A stretch of DNA of 64,000 nt from an uncultured Mycoplasmatota bacterium (GCA_946402735.1 CAMIXH010000001.1:124001-188000); one strand, 5' to 3'. Positions 19,901 through 29,583 are shown, counted from the first letter of the stretch. Translations and numbers: made by a program. Notes: generated by a model not told the origin, from the letters alone.

Positions 19901-20256
19901 GTAATAATGGTGAATTATCAGAAATAAGAACTAATCCTAATGCTGCAGTTAGATATCCAATTGGAAGAGCAAAAGTAAAAACATATCACATAAAAAAAGC
20001 AAATGCAGCTATCAAACATATAGAAGCATTAGATATGTTTTATGATGGAAAAAGTATAGATAGTATTGATGTTCCAAATAGAAATGTAAGTGTTGCTTAT
20101 GTTGGAGAAGATTGGTATATTGCTCTATTAGAAAATGGAGAAACAATTAGTTATATTCAAAGAAATAGTTTAAATAGAGAAGCAGCTAGTAAAGAAATGG
20201 AAGAACATATTAGACTAATTGAATCTATTAAAACTTATGGAGGTATGAGTTTATGA
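16903..20256 (+). CDS. Large uncharacterised protein (1117 aa) with N-terminal helical repeats and a distinctive C-terminal domain
   Basis: Long open frame; repeat units IIxSFxxDExKxxY; C-terminal GERTGACMRIGGAGGSLFDFCLTNENGFHMSF...VSRVSCFRNGNTLFLNQLR. Confidence 0.85.
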   Translation: MDNNYDRKLVEILKSGNVEEEVSKLPLLDRIKLLDSKNFNNMLVLQSLSKDFVLINEEEFEYLYYNSDSSTFNIIRYCINPHVRYPSSFERLILNFGRTVKDNSYLACVKDPELQWEFVQEGEGLHYSYSDLDDIVLERMLLDKRWKDERENIVEHFKDDKYREKYLNKFGMDFKIYAINSFKSEELKEKYIVSLPPNKRGTVIASFKNDETKKKYINGFTNEKTSIIRSFSSDEDKIEYLKRYKLVLSQEDRGEIIASFDSMDNIKKYIRFITREKGLVNFITYFDIKKDKEFVIKLTGLLKNQNNIMEVWNSFNYDFEDISVLLINRINNQKLLYEMLNNCDNNSESAKLIISKLDTRSLCKYLKENAEMANFDAFIYCKDEGIVIEALQHNQISVEYNDKMIPLFEMVARHYNVNLDHLITLAKLTNCSILESMENENIINALNLNEENFNKYLRIFDKKNYDVDMSTVNSIVTSLLHKRFSLEHPEEIELFINTLHDVDDNKKDEAISKIKQVYSIIDTSKYDIDINTLINGVLSKDEKIILTYRDMTYEYLTIKRNIFVNENTNSVLRFCTDLKYEKNSLIKYQFNYAPESLIKKAFANKHYIRYCNLNEEQKALIHNKELLHSLIAFKKHPESYPLTEEMKRNLKTFNELCAIFLTFSYGNFAPIDGVQIEYSVEPTRPEWLASLMGSIDTNKLRDLVFSDDELFEDLLSHLDKYDMVGWANRFSKISEQADIGIDANLVGTIISNYSLIVQMRKSKERFPLISELNFADCLDSDADIYSILIGQEDYRLIRRNPQPNASPKGKKKRIDEAVKCIKKMHERRYITVPPIDEDVTLKNGKTINVMVGNTNDPINLTYGERTGACMRIGGAGGSLFDFCLTNENGFHMSFNDPLTGDLVSRVSCFRNGNTLFLNQLRYSLSIKYDEKDLIEACKILCKKIIEMTKDSKYPIENVVASNGYALRDKRTVDTHCPNIKKGLPDFYSDVSEQAVIIETSNNGELSEIRTNPNAAVRYPIGRAKVKTYHIKKANAAIKHIEALDMFYDGKSIDSIDVPNRNVSVAYVGEDWYIALLENGETISYIQRNSLNREAASKEMEEHIRLIESIKTYGGMSL

Positions 20257-20486
20257 AAAAGACAGGAGTAGTTATTGATTATAATGGATATAATGGAATA
20301 ATAGAAACAAGTTTAAATGAAAGATATATTTTGTTAAAAGAAGAAATAGTTAGTGATGAAGTATTAAATAAACTAGATCAAGTTATGTTTGTTCCTGATA
20401 ACAAAAAATATGAAGATTATGATTATAACATAGCAAGATTTGTTAGAAAACTAACTAACGATCACAGCAAATTTAAACCATTATAG
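20253..20486 (+). CDS. Small protein, possibly cold-shock/OB-like beta fold
   Basis: MKKTGVVIDYNGYNGIIET; start overlaps the upstream stop (ATGA). Confidence 0.7.
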   Translation: MKKTGVVIDYNGYNGIIETSLNERYILLKEEIVSDEVLNKLDQVMFVPDNKKYEDYDYNIARFVRKLTNDHSKFKPL

Positions 20487-20494
20487 GAGGATGT

Positions 20495-20953
20495 ATGAAA
20501 AAGAAACTATTAAGTGTTTTATTATTATTATTCATATTATTTGGATTATGTGGATGTATAAAAAAATATCCTGATTTTGAAGAAAATTATTCAGCATTTC
20601 AAACAAGTACATTTATAAATGCAAATAATTCATCAGATACATATTTGTCATTTAATTATAATAGTAGAGTTTATATTCCATATGGCACTGGATCATTTGG
20701 TAGAAATGATTTAGATAAATGTATTGGTTATATAATTCAAGATGAGAACGTAACTTCAGTGGTTGACTTGGATAATCAAGATACTAGAGTTTTTACTTTA
20801 AGTGATGATCCATTAGAAAGTTATTTAATGGTTTACTATGTTGGAACTACTGAAATGAATCCACCTACATTTTATAGAGCAATTGATACAAAAAACACTA
20901 ATGTGGAAACACCAAAAATAATAGAAAGTTTAAATTATGATTTTTGGAAATAA
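20495..20953 (+). CDS. Putative lipoprotein
   Basis: Signal peptide with lipobox LCGC; SD AGGAGG. Confidence 0.75.
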   Translation: MKKKLLSVLLLLFILFGLCGCIKKYPDFEENYSAFQTSTFINANNSSDTYLSFNYNSRVYIPYGTGSFGRNDLDKCIGYIIQDENVTSVVDLDNQDTRVFTLSDDPLESYLMVYYVGTTEMNPPTFYRAIDTKNTNVETPKIIESLNYDFWK

Positions 20954-20955
20954 AA

Positions 20956-20979
20956 AAGAAGTTGATTCTTCTTTTTTTA
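20956..20979 (+). terminator. Intrinsic terminator
   Basis: AAGAAGTTGATTCTTCTTTTTTT, followed immediately by TGCTATAAT. Confidence 0.8.
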
Positions 20980-21017
20980 TGCTATAATATGTCTTGATAT
21001 CTTTATGGGGGATTTGT

Positions 21018-22238
21018 ATGTTTGATAAAATTACGATAATAGATGGTAAAATTCAAGCAAATATATTTATTAAAGGTAATAATATTTATTATTATTCTAA
21101 TCAATATCCTTTTGATATTAATAAATATTTTGATATTTTAAAACAATATAGTTTAGATGAATTATATAGAATGTGTGAAAGTACAATTGTATATAAAGGA
21201 AAAAAATCAAAGAAAAAAATAGGTACAGTTAAATTACACATTTTAGGAGTAACATATGCTCTTGCACTTGTTGCTCTTGGACTAGCTGCATCACTAAAAA
21301 CAGATGCATATACTATAAGAGCATTAACTCCAATTGTTATTGAAATGTCAGATTATAAAACAAGTGATATTTATCATTTAATAAACTCATCCCCATATTT
21401 AACTGAAGAAGAAAAAAAATTTATATATAATGAAGATTTTATAAATGATGTATTAGAATTAATAAATAAAGATAATCATTTAAAATATAACTTTAGTTTA
21501 TTTTTTAATAATATAAAAATATCAAATTTTGAAGATGAACTAGATGATTTAGAACGTGCTTTTGGTTATTATGATACTGATTATCCAAGTACTATATATG
21601 TAAGAAATTATGAAGAATTAACAGATGCTAAAAAAGATATAGTTGCTCATGAATTTATACATTTATGTCAAGATGTTAGAGGATATAATCTATTAATTGA
21701 AGCTAGTGCTGAAATAATATCTAATGAATATTATAATACTCCCATATCTTATTATTTAACTCAAGTAAAATTAGTAAAAAAATTAATGGAAATAATTGGA
21801 CCAGAACCAGTATGGATATATAGTTTTACTGGAGACTTTTCACTAATTGAAGAAAGAGTAAAACCATATTTAACAGATAGTGAATATGAAGAGTTTTTAA
21901 ATGATTTAACATTTGATTATGATAATAATAGTATTAATAAACCAAAATTTGATAGTTTAGAAGTACTATTAGAAAAACTATATTTTGCAAGATTCAATAG
22001 TGAGATTAAAGATGATTTGGTTATTTCTTTAATAGATAAGGATAACAGAACACTATCTAGATATTATTTTAATTCTAGATATATCAATTATGAAAATTCC
22101 TATTATATTGATTATAGAGAAAGATATAGTCATGGTTCTGGATTAGAAGGAACAATCAAAAATGAATTTATACCAAGAAAAGTATATTTACCACCTATAA
22201 GTGAAATAGATAATAATTATGAAAGAAAATTAGATTAA
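21018..22238 (+). CDS. Membrane protein with predicted zinc metalloprotease motif
   Basis: One TM (LHILGVTYALALVALGLAASL) and HEFIH (21648-21662) followed by NLLIEASAEIISNEYY. Confidence 0.7.
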   Translation: MFDKITIIDGKIQANIFIKGNNIYYYSNQYPFDINKYFDILKQYSLDELYRMCESTIVYKGKKSKKKIGTVKLHILGVTYALALVALGLAASLKTDAYTIRALTPIVIEMSDYKTSDIYHLINSSPYLTEEEKKFIYNEDFINDVLELINKDNHLKYNFSLFFNNIKISNFEDELDDLERAFGYYDTDYPSTIYVRNYEELTDAKKDIVAHEFIHLCQDVRGYNLLIEASAEIISNEYYNTPISYYLTQVKLVKKLMEIIGPEPVWIYSFTGDFSLIEERVKPYLTDSEYEEFLNDLTFDYDNNSINKPKFDSLEVLLEKLYFARFNSEIKDDLVISLIDKDNRTLSRYYFNSRYINYENSYYIDYRERYSHGSGLEGTIKNEFIPRKVYLPPISEIDNNYERKLD

Positions 22239-22270
22239 TATGATATAATCATAATAGGATGGTGAAACAA

Positions 22271-22729
22271 ATGAATAAATTATTAAAGCTATCTTTTGTA
22301 TTATTAGTGATGTTATCTTTATGTGCTTGTTCTACAAATGAATTATCAATACGTTGTACATTAGAAGAAGATAATAATGAAGGATATGATATTAATTCAA
22401 AATCATTAACAATATATGAAGCACAATTTGATGAAAATAAAAATCTTAAATCATTTAAAGCAACTGATATAGAAACTGCATATGATATGGAAACATATAG
22501 ATTAAGAAAGAATGATGCTAAAAACATGTTGGATCCAGACTATGTAATTACTTTTGATGATAATAAAAAAACAATAACAACAGTTTATGAAGAAACTGTT
22601 AATCTTCAATCATTAACAGATCAAGAAATAGAAGATTATAACATGAAAAATTATGTTGAGTCACTTGAAGGATCAGATTTCACATGTGAAGTAAAAGGAA
22701 CAACAAGACAAGAATTGGGTTTAGAATAA
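22271..22729 (+). CDS. Putative lipoprotein
   Basis: Signal peptide with lipobox LCAC; no recognised family. Confidence 0.7.
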   Translation: MNKLLKLSFVLLVMLSLCACSTNELSIRCTLEEDNNEGYDINSKSLTIYEAQFDENKNLKSFKATDIETAYDMETYRLRKNDAKNMLDPDYVITFDDNKKTITTVYEETVNLQSLTDQEIEDYNMKNYVESLEGSDFTCEVKGTTRQELGLE

Positions 22730-22837
22730 AAACTAGATTAATCTAGTTTTTTATTTGTGATAAAATGTAATTAAACCAATAGTGTGTGGAATAGATAAAT
22801 ATTATATGATAATATTTCTTTGATGGAAGTGAAGAAA

Positions 22838-24046
22838 ATGGATCAAGAAAAAACAGGCAAATTTATTTCTAAGTTAAGAAAAGAAAAAGGATTAACACAA
22901 TCTGACTTAGCAGAAAAAATGAATGTTAGTACAAACGCTGTTAGTAAATGGGAAAGAGGACTATCTTTTCCTGATGTTTCACTTTATAAAAACTTATGTA
23001 AGGAATTAGATATAAGTATAGAAGAATTAATAAATGGTGAACGTGATAATAGTGAAAAATCTAAAGAAGAAGCAATTATCAAAACATTAAATGAGAAAGA
23101 TAAAATAAAAAAGAAATCAAGAAAAGTATTAATAATTCTAAGCACTATATTTTTATCTATTATTGTATTATTAGTAATTTGTTATATTTATTTAAGAGTT
23201 AATCTAATTAGTAATTCAGAATATTTATATGAGGAAGTAATAAATGCATTAAAAGAAGATGAATTAAATAATAATCCAGATTCTAAAAATAAAGATTTTA
23301 ATGTTTTTTATAGTTATCATCCTTTTGGTATAGAGAAAAAAGGCATTTATAAATACGCTTATATGTGGATATATTCTCAAAGCTATTATTTAGAAGAAGA
23401 TGATGTTTTAGCAATTTCATCTGGATTTAGTATTCCATATAAAGTAACATTTAAGAATGATAAAATTATTAGAATTGAAACTCCAAAAGATGGCAATCTA
23501 TATACATCATCAATCAAAAGAATGTTTCCAGGTATTATCAAAATTCAAGTATTAAATTTTGATAAAGAAAAAAATATAAATAAATTATTTAATGAAGTAA
23601 GTGCTAAGAAAAACATTTATTATGATTATTTAAATTTGGATATGAGTAAAATAAAACTAGAAGATATTAGCTATAATGATTTGTTATTCTCTGTAAGAAA
23701 TGGTAAAAAGAATTGTATAACAGTTGAATTGAGTGTTTTAAAGAATAATAAATATATTCTATATACACATTACAAAGCATGCCCCAAAGGCAAGGTATGT
23801 AATAGTATGCTTGTTTATACTAAGAACAAAAGTGGATCATATAATTATGATGTTATTGAAATAATAAAACATAGTATTGATGCTAGCAACTTACAATTTA
23901 CAAATGACAACTTACCTGATTATGAAATGTTCTCAGGTAATGGTTATCAATTTATAACAGATAAAGATAATAGATTTTTAAAAGATTTCTTAAAATCTAT
24001 TAATGTTGATTTAGATAAATGTGCAGAACCTGACTATGTAAAATAA
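22838..24046 (+). CDS. XRE-family HTH regulator with TM and extracytoplasmic domain
   Basis: GKFISKLRKEKGLTQSDLAEKMNVSTNAVSKWERGLSFPDVSLY; TM VLIILSTIFLSIIVLLVICYIYL. Confidence 0.88.
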   Translation: MDQEKTGKFISKLRKEKGLTQSDLAEKMNVSTNAVSKWERGLSFPDVSLYKNLCKELDISIEELINGERDNSEKSKEEAIIKTLNEKDKIKKKSRKVLIILSTIFLSIIVLLVICYIYLRVNLISNSEYLYEEVINALKEDELNNNPDSKNKDFNVFYSYHPFGIEKKGIYKYAYMWIYSQSYYLEEDDVLAISSGFSIPYKVTFKNDKIIRIETPKDGNLYTSSIKRMFPGIIKIQVLNFDKEKNINKLFNEVSAKKNIYYDYLNLDMSKIKLEDISYNDLLFSVRNGKKNCITVELSVLKNNKYILYTHYKACPKGKVCNSMLVYTKNKSGSYNYDVIEIIKHSIDASNLQFTNDNLPDYEMFSGNGYQFITDKDNRFLKDFLKSINVDLDKCAEPDYVK

Positions 24047-24104
24047 ATGCAAATTTACTTAAGTGTATTTTTGTTTTATAATATATTAAGAAAGGAGATC
24101 ATTT

Positions 24105-24794
24105 ATGAGAGCACAAGTAAAGCAATGGGCAAAAGAGCATAGAGATGGAAACAAATGGAATATATGGCAAGTTATCCTAGTAGTTGGTATCATTACTGGA
24201 GCTACTACAGGAATTGTTGAATTAATATTCCCAGGAACACCAGAAAATCCAAACACTATTGCTTCATTACTTAATACAGTAATTGAATTTGCTTTAGTAC
24301 CACTTACAATTGGACAAATTGTTTATATTGTTAATATTGTAAGAGGAAAGAAATTTGAACTTGGACAAATCTTTAGTAAATATAGTGATTTCTTAAGAAT
24401 ATTCGTTTCTGATTTATTAGTTGGAGTATTTGTATTCTTATTTACTTTATTATTAATTGTTCCAGGTATCATAAGAGCTATATCTTACTTCTTAGTTAAT
24501 TATATTTTAGCTGATGATGATTTCAAAGATCTATCTGCTACAGAAATATTAGACTTAAGTAGAAAATTAATGGATGGTCATAAGACTGATTACTTTGTAA
24601 TGTCTTTATACTATTTCGGTATGATGCTACTTGGATGCTTCACACTAGGAATCTTATGGATTTGGGTAATTCCAGAAATGAATTTAGCTTATGTTAAATT
24701 CGCTACTGAATTATTAGATGAATACAAAAAAGAAAATAAAATTGAAGCAAAAAAAGAAGAAAAAGAAGAAGCTAAAGAAGAAAAAGCTGAATAA
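24105..24794 (+). CDS. DUF975-like multi-TM membrane protein
   Basis: VPGIIRAISYFLVNYILADDDFKDLSATEILDLSRKLMDGHKTDYFVMSLYYFGM. Confidence 0.7.
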   Translation: MRAQVKQWAKEHRDGNKWNIWQVILVVGIITGATTGIVELIFPGTPENPNTIASLLNTVIEFALVPLTIGQIVYIVNIVRGKKFELGQIFSKYSDFLRIFVSDLLVGVFVFLFTLLLIVPGIIRAISYFLVNYILADDDFKDLSATEILDLSRKLMDGHKTDYFVMSLYYFGMMLLGCFTLGILWIWVIPEMNLAYVKFATELLDEYKKENKIEAKKEEKEEAKEEKAE

Positions 24795-24883
24795 TAATAG
24801 AAAGTATAATTAAAATAGATTATACTTTTTATTTTGTCTCATAATATGATAAAATACATATAGAAAAAAGGAGTTAGGTTATT

Positions 24884-26077
24884 ATGGATATTTGTATTAT
24901 AGGTGGTGGAGCTTCTTCATTTGTTTGCGCAATAAAAGCAAGTAGAAGAGGTCATAAAGTAACTATTTTAGAAAAAAATAATAATCCAATGAAAAAACTT
25001 TTATTAACCGGAAATGGTAAATGTAATTATTTCAATAGCGAAATGGATTCTTCTCATTATAGAAGTTCTAATAAAGAATTATTAGATGAAATAATTAATT
25101 CAAATAATATAAAAAATACTTTAGATTTCTTTGAAGAAATAGGAGTAGTTCCTAGAATAAAAAATGGATATTATTATCCATATTCAAATACTGCAACTAC
25201 TATTAAGAATTTATTATTAGTTGAAGCAGAAAGATTAAATATAAATATTAAAACTAATACATATGTTAAAGATATTATTCATAATAACAAATTTATTATT
25301 AAAACAAATAATGAAGATTTAGTATGCGATAAAGTAGTAATTGCTACTGGAAGTAATGCATCTATTAAAAATGAAGAATATAATGTTTATGATATATTAA
25401 AAAATCTTGGTCATACAATTATTACACCAGTACCAGCTTTAGTAATGTTAGAAGGAAAAGAAAAGTACTTTAATGATTGGGCAGGTATTAGAAGTGATGC
25501 TGTTGTTTCTTTATATGAAGATGATAGTTTTGTGTGCTCTTATGAAGGAGAAGTACAACTTACTAATTATGGTATAAGTGGAATATGTGTAATGAACTTG
25601 AGTGGTAGAGTAGCTAGAGGCCTTTTAGAAAATAAAAATGAGGTATTAAGAATAAATTTCATGCCAAATGTTGATTATGCATTTGAATACCTTATTGATC
25701 GAAGTGAATCACATAAAAATTTAACAATAGTAGAATTATTAGAAAGTATTATTAATTATAAATTATTATATGTAATACTTAAAAAGAACAACATAAATCC
25801 AAATAAAAAATGGGATGATTTATCTTATGAAGAAAAGCATACACTTGCTAAAGAATTATCATCATTTGAACTAAGAATAACATCTACTAAAGGACTTGAA
25901 AATGCTCAAGTTGTTAGTGGTGGTGTAAATCTAATGGAAGTAAATAATGATTTTTCTTCTAAAGTAGTAGATGATTTATATTTAATCGGAGAAGTACTTG
26001 ATGTTGATGGAGATTGTGGAGGATACAATCTTGGTTTTGCTTTTATTAGTGGTTTGATTGTGGGTGAAATAATTTGA
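24884..26077 (+). CDS. NAD(P)/FAD-dependent oxidoreductase, HI0933/BaiN-like
   Basis: IGGGASSFVCAIKASRRGHKVTILEKNNNPMKKLLLTGNGKCNYFN; C-terminal GECLDVDG-like GEVLDVDGDCGGYNLGFAFISG. Stop is TGA. Confidence 0.9.
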   Translation: MDICIIGGGASSFVCAIKASRRGHKVTILEKNNNPMKKLLLTGNGKCNYFNSEMDSSHYRSSNKELLDEIINSNNIKNTLDFFEEIGVVPRIKNGYYYPYSNTATTIKNLLLVEAERLNINIKTNTYVKDIIHNNKFIIKTNNEDLVCDKVVIATGSNASIKNEEYNVYDILKNLGHTIITPVPALVMLEGKEKYFNDWAGIRSDAVVSLYEDDSFVCSYEGEVQLTNYGISGICVMNLSGRVARGLLENKNEVLRINFMPNVDYAFEYLIDRSESHKNLTIVELLESIINYKLLYVILKKNNINPNKKWDDLSYEEKHTLAKELSSFELRITSTKGLENAQVVSGGVNLMEVNNDFSSKVVDDLYLIGEVLDVDGDCGGYNLGFAFISGLIVGEII

Positions 26078-27660
26078 TAAGAGTAAGACAAGTAAAAGTA
26101 GATGTTAGAAAGAATAATTTAAAAGAAGAAATATCTAATAAATTAAGAATCAATATTCAAGATATTAATGATTTTAAAATTATAAAAGAATCAATTGATT
26201 CAAGAAAGAAACCACAAATATTTTATGTATATGAAGTAGATGTAGATGTTAAAAATGAAAGTGATGTTTTAAGAAAGAATAAAAATAATGATGTATTTAT
26301 TTCACAAGATGAAGAATATAGTTTTAATGATTTTGGAAATAAAAGAATAAATAATAGAATAGTCGTAGTAGGAAGTGGACCTGCTGGATTATTTACTTCA
26401 TACATGCTAGCTAAATATGGATATAATCCTTTAGTAATAGAAAGAGGATCAAAGGTAGAAGAAAGAATTCAAAAGGTAAATGAATTTTGGGAACAAGGTA
26501 AACTCGATACTGAATGTAATGTTCAATTTGGAGAAGGTGGAGCTGGAACATTTAGTGATGGTAAATTAAATACTTTAATAAAAGATAATTATAGAATGAA
26601 AGAAGTATTTAAAACATTTGTTAAGTTTGGTGCTCCTGAAGATATAATGTATAAATCAAAACCTCATATTGGAACAGATATATTAAGAGAAGTAGTTAAG
26701 AATATGAGAGAAGAAATAATTAGACTTGGTGGCGAATTTAGATTTAATACAAAACTAACAAGTATTAATTATGATAATAATGAATTAAAGAGTATAATAG
26801 TAAATGAAAAAGAAGAAATAAAATGTGATGCATTAGTTTTAGCAATTGGACATAGTGCTAGAGATACATTTGAAATGTTAAATAAAACAGCATTAGAACT
26901 ATTACCCAAACCATTTGCAATAGGAGTTAGAATACAACATAATCAAAGTATGATTAATGTTAGTCAATATGGACACAATTATTATGAAACATTAGAAAAT
27001 GCATCATATAAATTAACTCACACTTGTAAGAATAAAAGAGGAGTATATACATTTTGTATGTGCCCTGGTGGATATGTTGTTAATTCTTCAAGTGAAGAAG
27101 GTATGCTATCAATAAATGGAATGAGTTATAGAGATAGAAATTCTAAGAATGCTAATAGTGCAGTAATTGTAACAATTAATCCTGATGATTATGGACATGG
27201 CGCTTTAGATGGAATGTATTTCCAAAGAGATTTAGAAAAGAAAACATATAAGATGTGTAATGGTAAAATACCAACTCAATTATTTATAGATTACTTAAAT
27301 AATAAGAAGAGTAATTCATATAAAAGTGTAGAACCATTATTTAAAGGAAGTTATGATTTTGCAAATCTAAATGATATATTTCCTGATTATATAAATGAAT
27401 CATTAAAAGAAGGCATTAATGATTTTGGAAATAAGATAAAAGGTTTTAATAGTGATGATGCTATAATATCAGCAATTGAATCAAGAACATCTTCACCAAT
27501 AAAAATAGTAAGAAATGATAAATTTGAATCAAATATAAAAGGTATATATCCATGCGGAGAAGGTGCGGGATATGCAGGAGGAATTACATCTTCTGCTGTT
27601 GATGGAATAAAAGTATTTGAGCAAATTGCTTCTATATATGAAAGGAGTAAAAATGAGTAG
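26074..27660 (+). CDS. FAD-dependent oxidoreductase (COG2509-like)
   Basis: VVVGSGPAGLFTSYMLAKYGYNPLVIERG, FGEGGAGTFSDGKL, YPCGEGAGYAGGITSSAVDGIK; TTG start overlaps upstream TGA. Confidence 0.9.
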   Translation: MIRVRQVKVDVRKNNLKEEISNKLRINIQDINDFKIIKESIDSRKKPQIFYVYEVDVDVKNESDVLRKNKNNDVFISQDEEYSFNDFGNKRINNRIVVVGSGPAGLFTSYMLAKYGYNPLVIERGSKVEERIQKVNEFWEQGKLDTECNVQFGEGGAGTFSDGKLNTLIKDNYRMKEVFKTFVKFGAPEDIMYKSKPHIGTDILREVVKNMREEIIRLGGEFRFNTKLTSINYDNNELKSIIVNEKEEIKCDALVLAIGHSARDTFEMLNKTALELLPKPFAIGVRIQHNQSMINVSQYGHNYYETLENASYKLTHTCKNKRGVYTFCMCPGGYVVNSSSEEGMLSINGMSYRDRNSKNANSAVIVTINPDDYGHGALDGMYFQRDLEKKTYKMCNGKIPTQLFIDYLNNKKSNSYKSVEPLFKGSYDFANLNDIFPDYINESLKEGINDFGNKIKGFNSDDAIISAIESRTSSPIKIVRNDKFESNIKGIYPCGEGAGYAGGITSSAVDGIKVFEQIASIYERSKNE

Positions 27661-28099
27661 GTTATTTGTTTATTATAGTGATAGTGGTAATGGAGATTAT
27701 GTTGCTAGTATTATGCAAAGTAAAGGTTTTGAAACATTAAAAATTCAAACAAAAAAACAATTACCAGAAAGCTACTTTTTAAAAATATTAGTTGGTGGTT
27801 TTGCAGCTATGATAAAAGAAAAAGCACCAATTGAAAATGATCTAAAAGTTTTAAAAGCATATGATACTATATATGTAGGAACACCTATATGGAATGGTAG
27901 ATTATCTACACCTATTAACACTGTAATAGATGCGCTTGAAAGTAAAAGATTTAGTCTAATATGTTATAGTGGAAGTGGTAAAGTAAAAGGTGCTTTAAAG
28001 AGACAATTAAAATCTAAAAGAGTAGATAATATTATTTCTTTAGTTGAACCTTTAAAAAATAAAGAAGATACTATTAATATATTAAATAAGTATGTTTAA
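27653..28099 (+). CDS. Flavodoxin-like protein
   Basis: LFVYYSDSGNGDYVA; YVGTPIWNGRLSTPINT; start overlaps the upstream stop. Confidence 0.8.
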   Translation: MSRLFVYYSDSGNGDYVASIMQSKGFETLKIQTKKQLPESYFLKILVGGFAAMIKEKAPIENDLKVLKAYDTIYVGTPIWNGRLSTPINTVIDALESKRFSLICYSGSGKVKGALKRQLKSKRVDNIISLVEPLKNKEDTINILNKYV

Positions 28100-28175
28100 A
28101 AACTAACTGTTAGTTAGTTTTTATTTTGGTATTGTTTTTTAATTTTAATAAAGTATAATTAATTGTGGTGTAGAT

Positions 28176-29075
28176 ATGAAAAACAAAATTGTTAGTTTAT
28201 TTAAATGGGGATGGTTTAAATTTTTAAAATGTATTTTAGGTACATTTTTATATTCTCTTGCAGTTAATTTATTTATTGTTCCAAATAAATTATATACAGG
28301 TGGAATATTAGGTACATCTCAATTACTAAGAAGTTTATTATTACATTTTATTAATTTAGGTAATCTACCATTTGATATTAGTTCGGTCATATATTATTTA
28401 TTAAATATACCTTTGTTTATACTTGCATATAAAAGAGTTAGTAAAACATTTTTTGTTAGAACAATTTTTACTGTAACAATAAACGCTATCTTTTTAGCAA
28501 TAATACCAATACCATCTTCACCATTAGTTAGTGAGTTAATTACTAATGTTTTAATAGGTGGCATAATCGCAGGTATAGGTGTAGGATTTGTACTTAGCAC
28601 TGGTAGTTCAAGTGGCGGTACTGACATTATTGGTGTTGCTTTAAGTAGAAAAAGTAAATTCCTTAAAGTTGGATTTATAGGTCTTGTATACAATGCAATA
28701 GTATTTGGAATATGTGGAATATTCTATGGAATACAAACTATGATTTATTCTATTATATATGCTGTATTTGAATCAATTATGGTAGATAAAAATCATTCAC
28801 AAAATATTTTCTCTGAAGCATTTATATTTACTAAAAAGAATCCAGATAAAATAATAGATTTTATAAAGAATACACTTGATAGAGATGCTACATATTGGAC
28901 AGCTAAAGGTGGATATACTAAAACAAATACATATATTGTTTATTCAGTATTAAGCAAATATGAAAGAATGAGATTAGAACGCCATATGCATGAGCTTGAT
29001 GAAAAAGCATTTATTGTTGGTAATGATGGAGTAGAAATAAAAGGAGAATTTGAAAAGAATTTCTTATATAAATAA
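28176..29075 (+). CDS. YitT family (DUF161/DUF2179) membrane protein
   Basis: STGSSSGGTDIIGVALSRKSK; C-terminal DUF2179-like region. Confidence 0.88.
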   Translation: MKNKIVSLFKWGWFKFLKCILGTFLYSLAVNLFIVPNKLYTGGILGTSQLLRSLLLHFINLGNLPFDISSVIYYLLNIPLFILAYKRVSKTFFVRTIFTVTINAIFLAIIPIPSSPLVSELITNVLIGGIIAGIGVGFVLSTGSSSGGTDIIGVALSRKSKFLKVGFIGLVYNAIVFGICGIFYGIQTMIYSIIYAVFESIMVDKNHSQNIFSEAFIFTKKNPDKIIDFIKNTLDRDATYWTAKGGYTKTNTYIVYSVLSKYERMRLERHMHELDEKAFIVGNDGVEIKGEFEKNFLYK

Positions 29076-29085
29076 TGGAGGAATA

Positions 29086-29583
29086 ATGATAAAAAAAATA
29101 TATTTTGATATGGATGGAGTACTAGCTGATTTTAATCGTGGTGTTATAGAACTTGCTCATAGTGAACCTATAGATCAAAGTCATGAAAATGAAGAAAAAA
29201 CAACTGCATTATGGGATGCTGTTAGAAAAGCTGATTCTTTTTATTACAAACTTAAACCACTAAATAATGCAATAGAAGTTTTTAATGAAGTTAGAAATAA
29301 ATATCCATCTAAAGTTGAAATATTAAGTGCTATTCCAAAACCAAAAAGAAATATTGTTGGTGCTAAAGAAGACAAGATAAAATGGGTAAAAAAATATTTA
29401 GGAGAAGATGTAGTTGTTAACATTGTTTATAAAGAAGAAAAAAAGAATTTTTGTCTTGGAAAAGAATATGTTTTAATAGATGATTTAGATAAAAATATAA
29501 ACGATTGGATTTCTAGTGGAGGTAGTGGAATACTATTTACTGTAAATACAAATGTAATAGAGGAATTAAATCGTTTAAAATAA
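29086..29583 (+). CDS. HAD-superfamily 5'(3')-deoxyribonucleotidase-like protein
   Basis: YFDMDGVLADFNRGVIEL; YVLIDDLDKNINDW; SD GGAGG. Confidence 0.82.
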   Translation: MIKKIYFDMDGVLADFNRGVIELAHSEPIDQSHENEEKTTALWDAVRKADSFYYKLKPLNNAIEVFNEVRNKYPSKVEILSAIPKPKRNIVGAKEDKIKWVKKYLGEDVVVNIVYKEEKKNFCLGKEYVLIDDLDKNINDWISSGGSGILFTVNTNVIEELNRLK

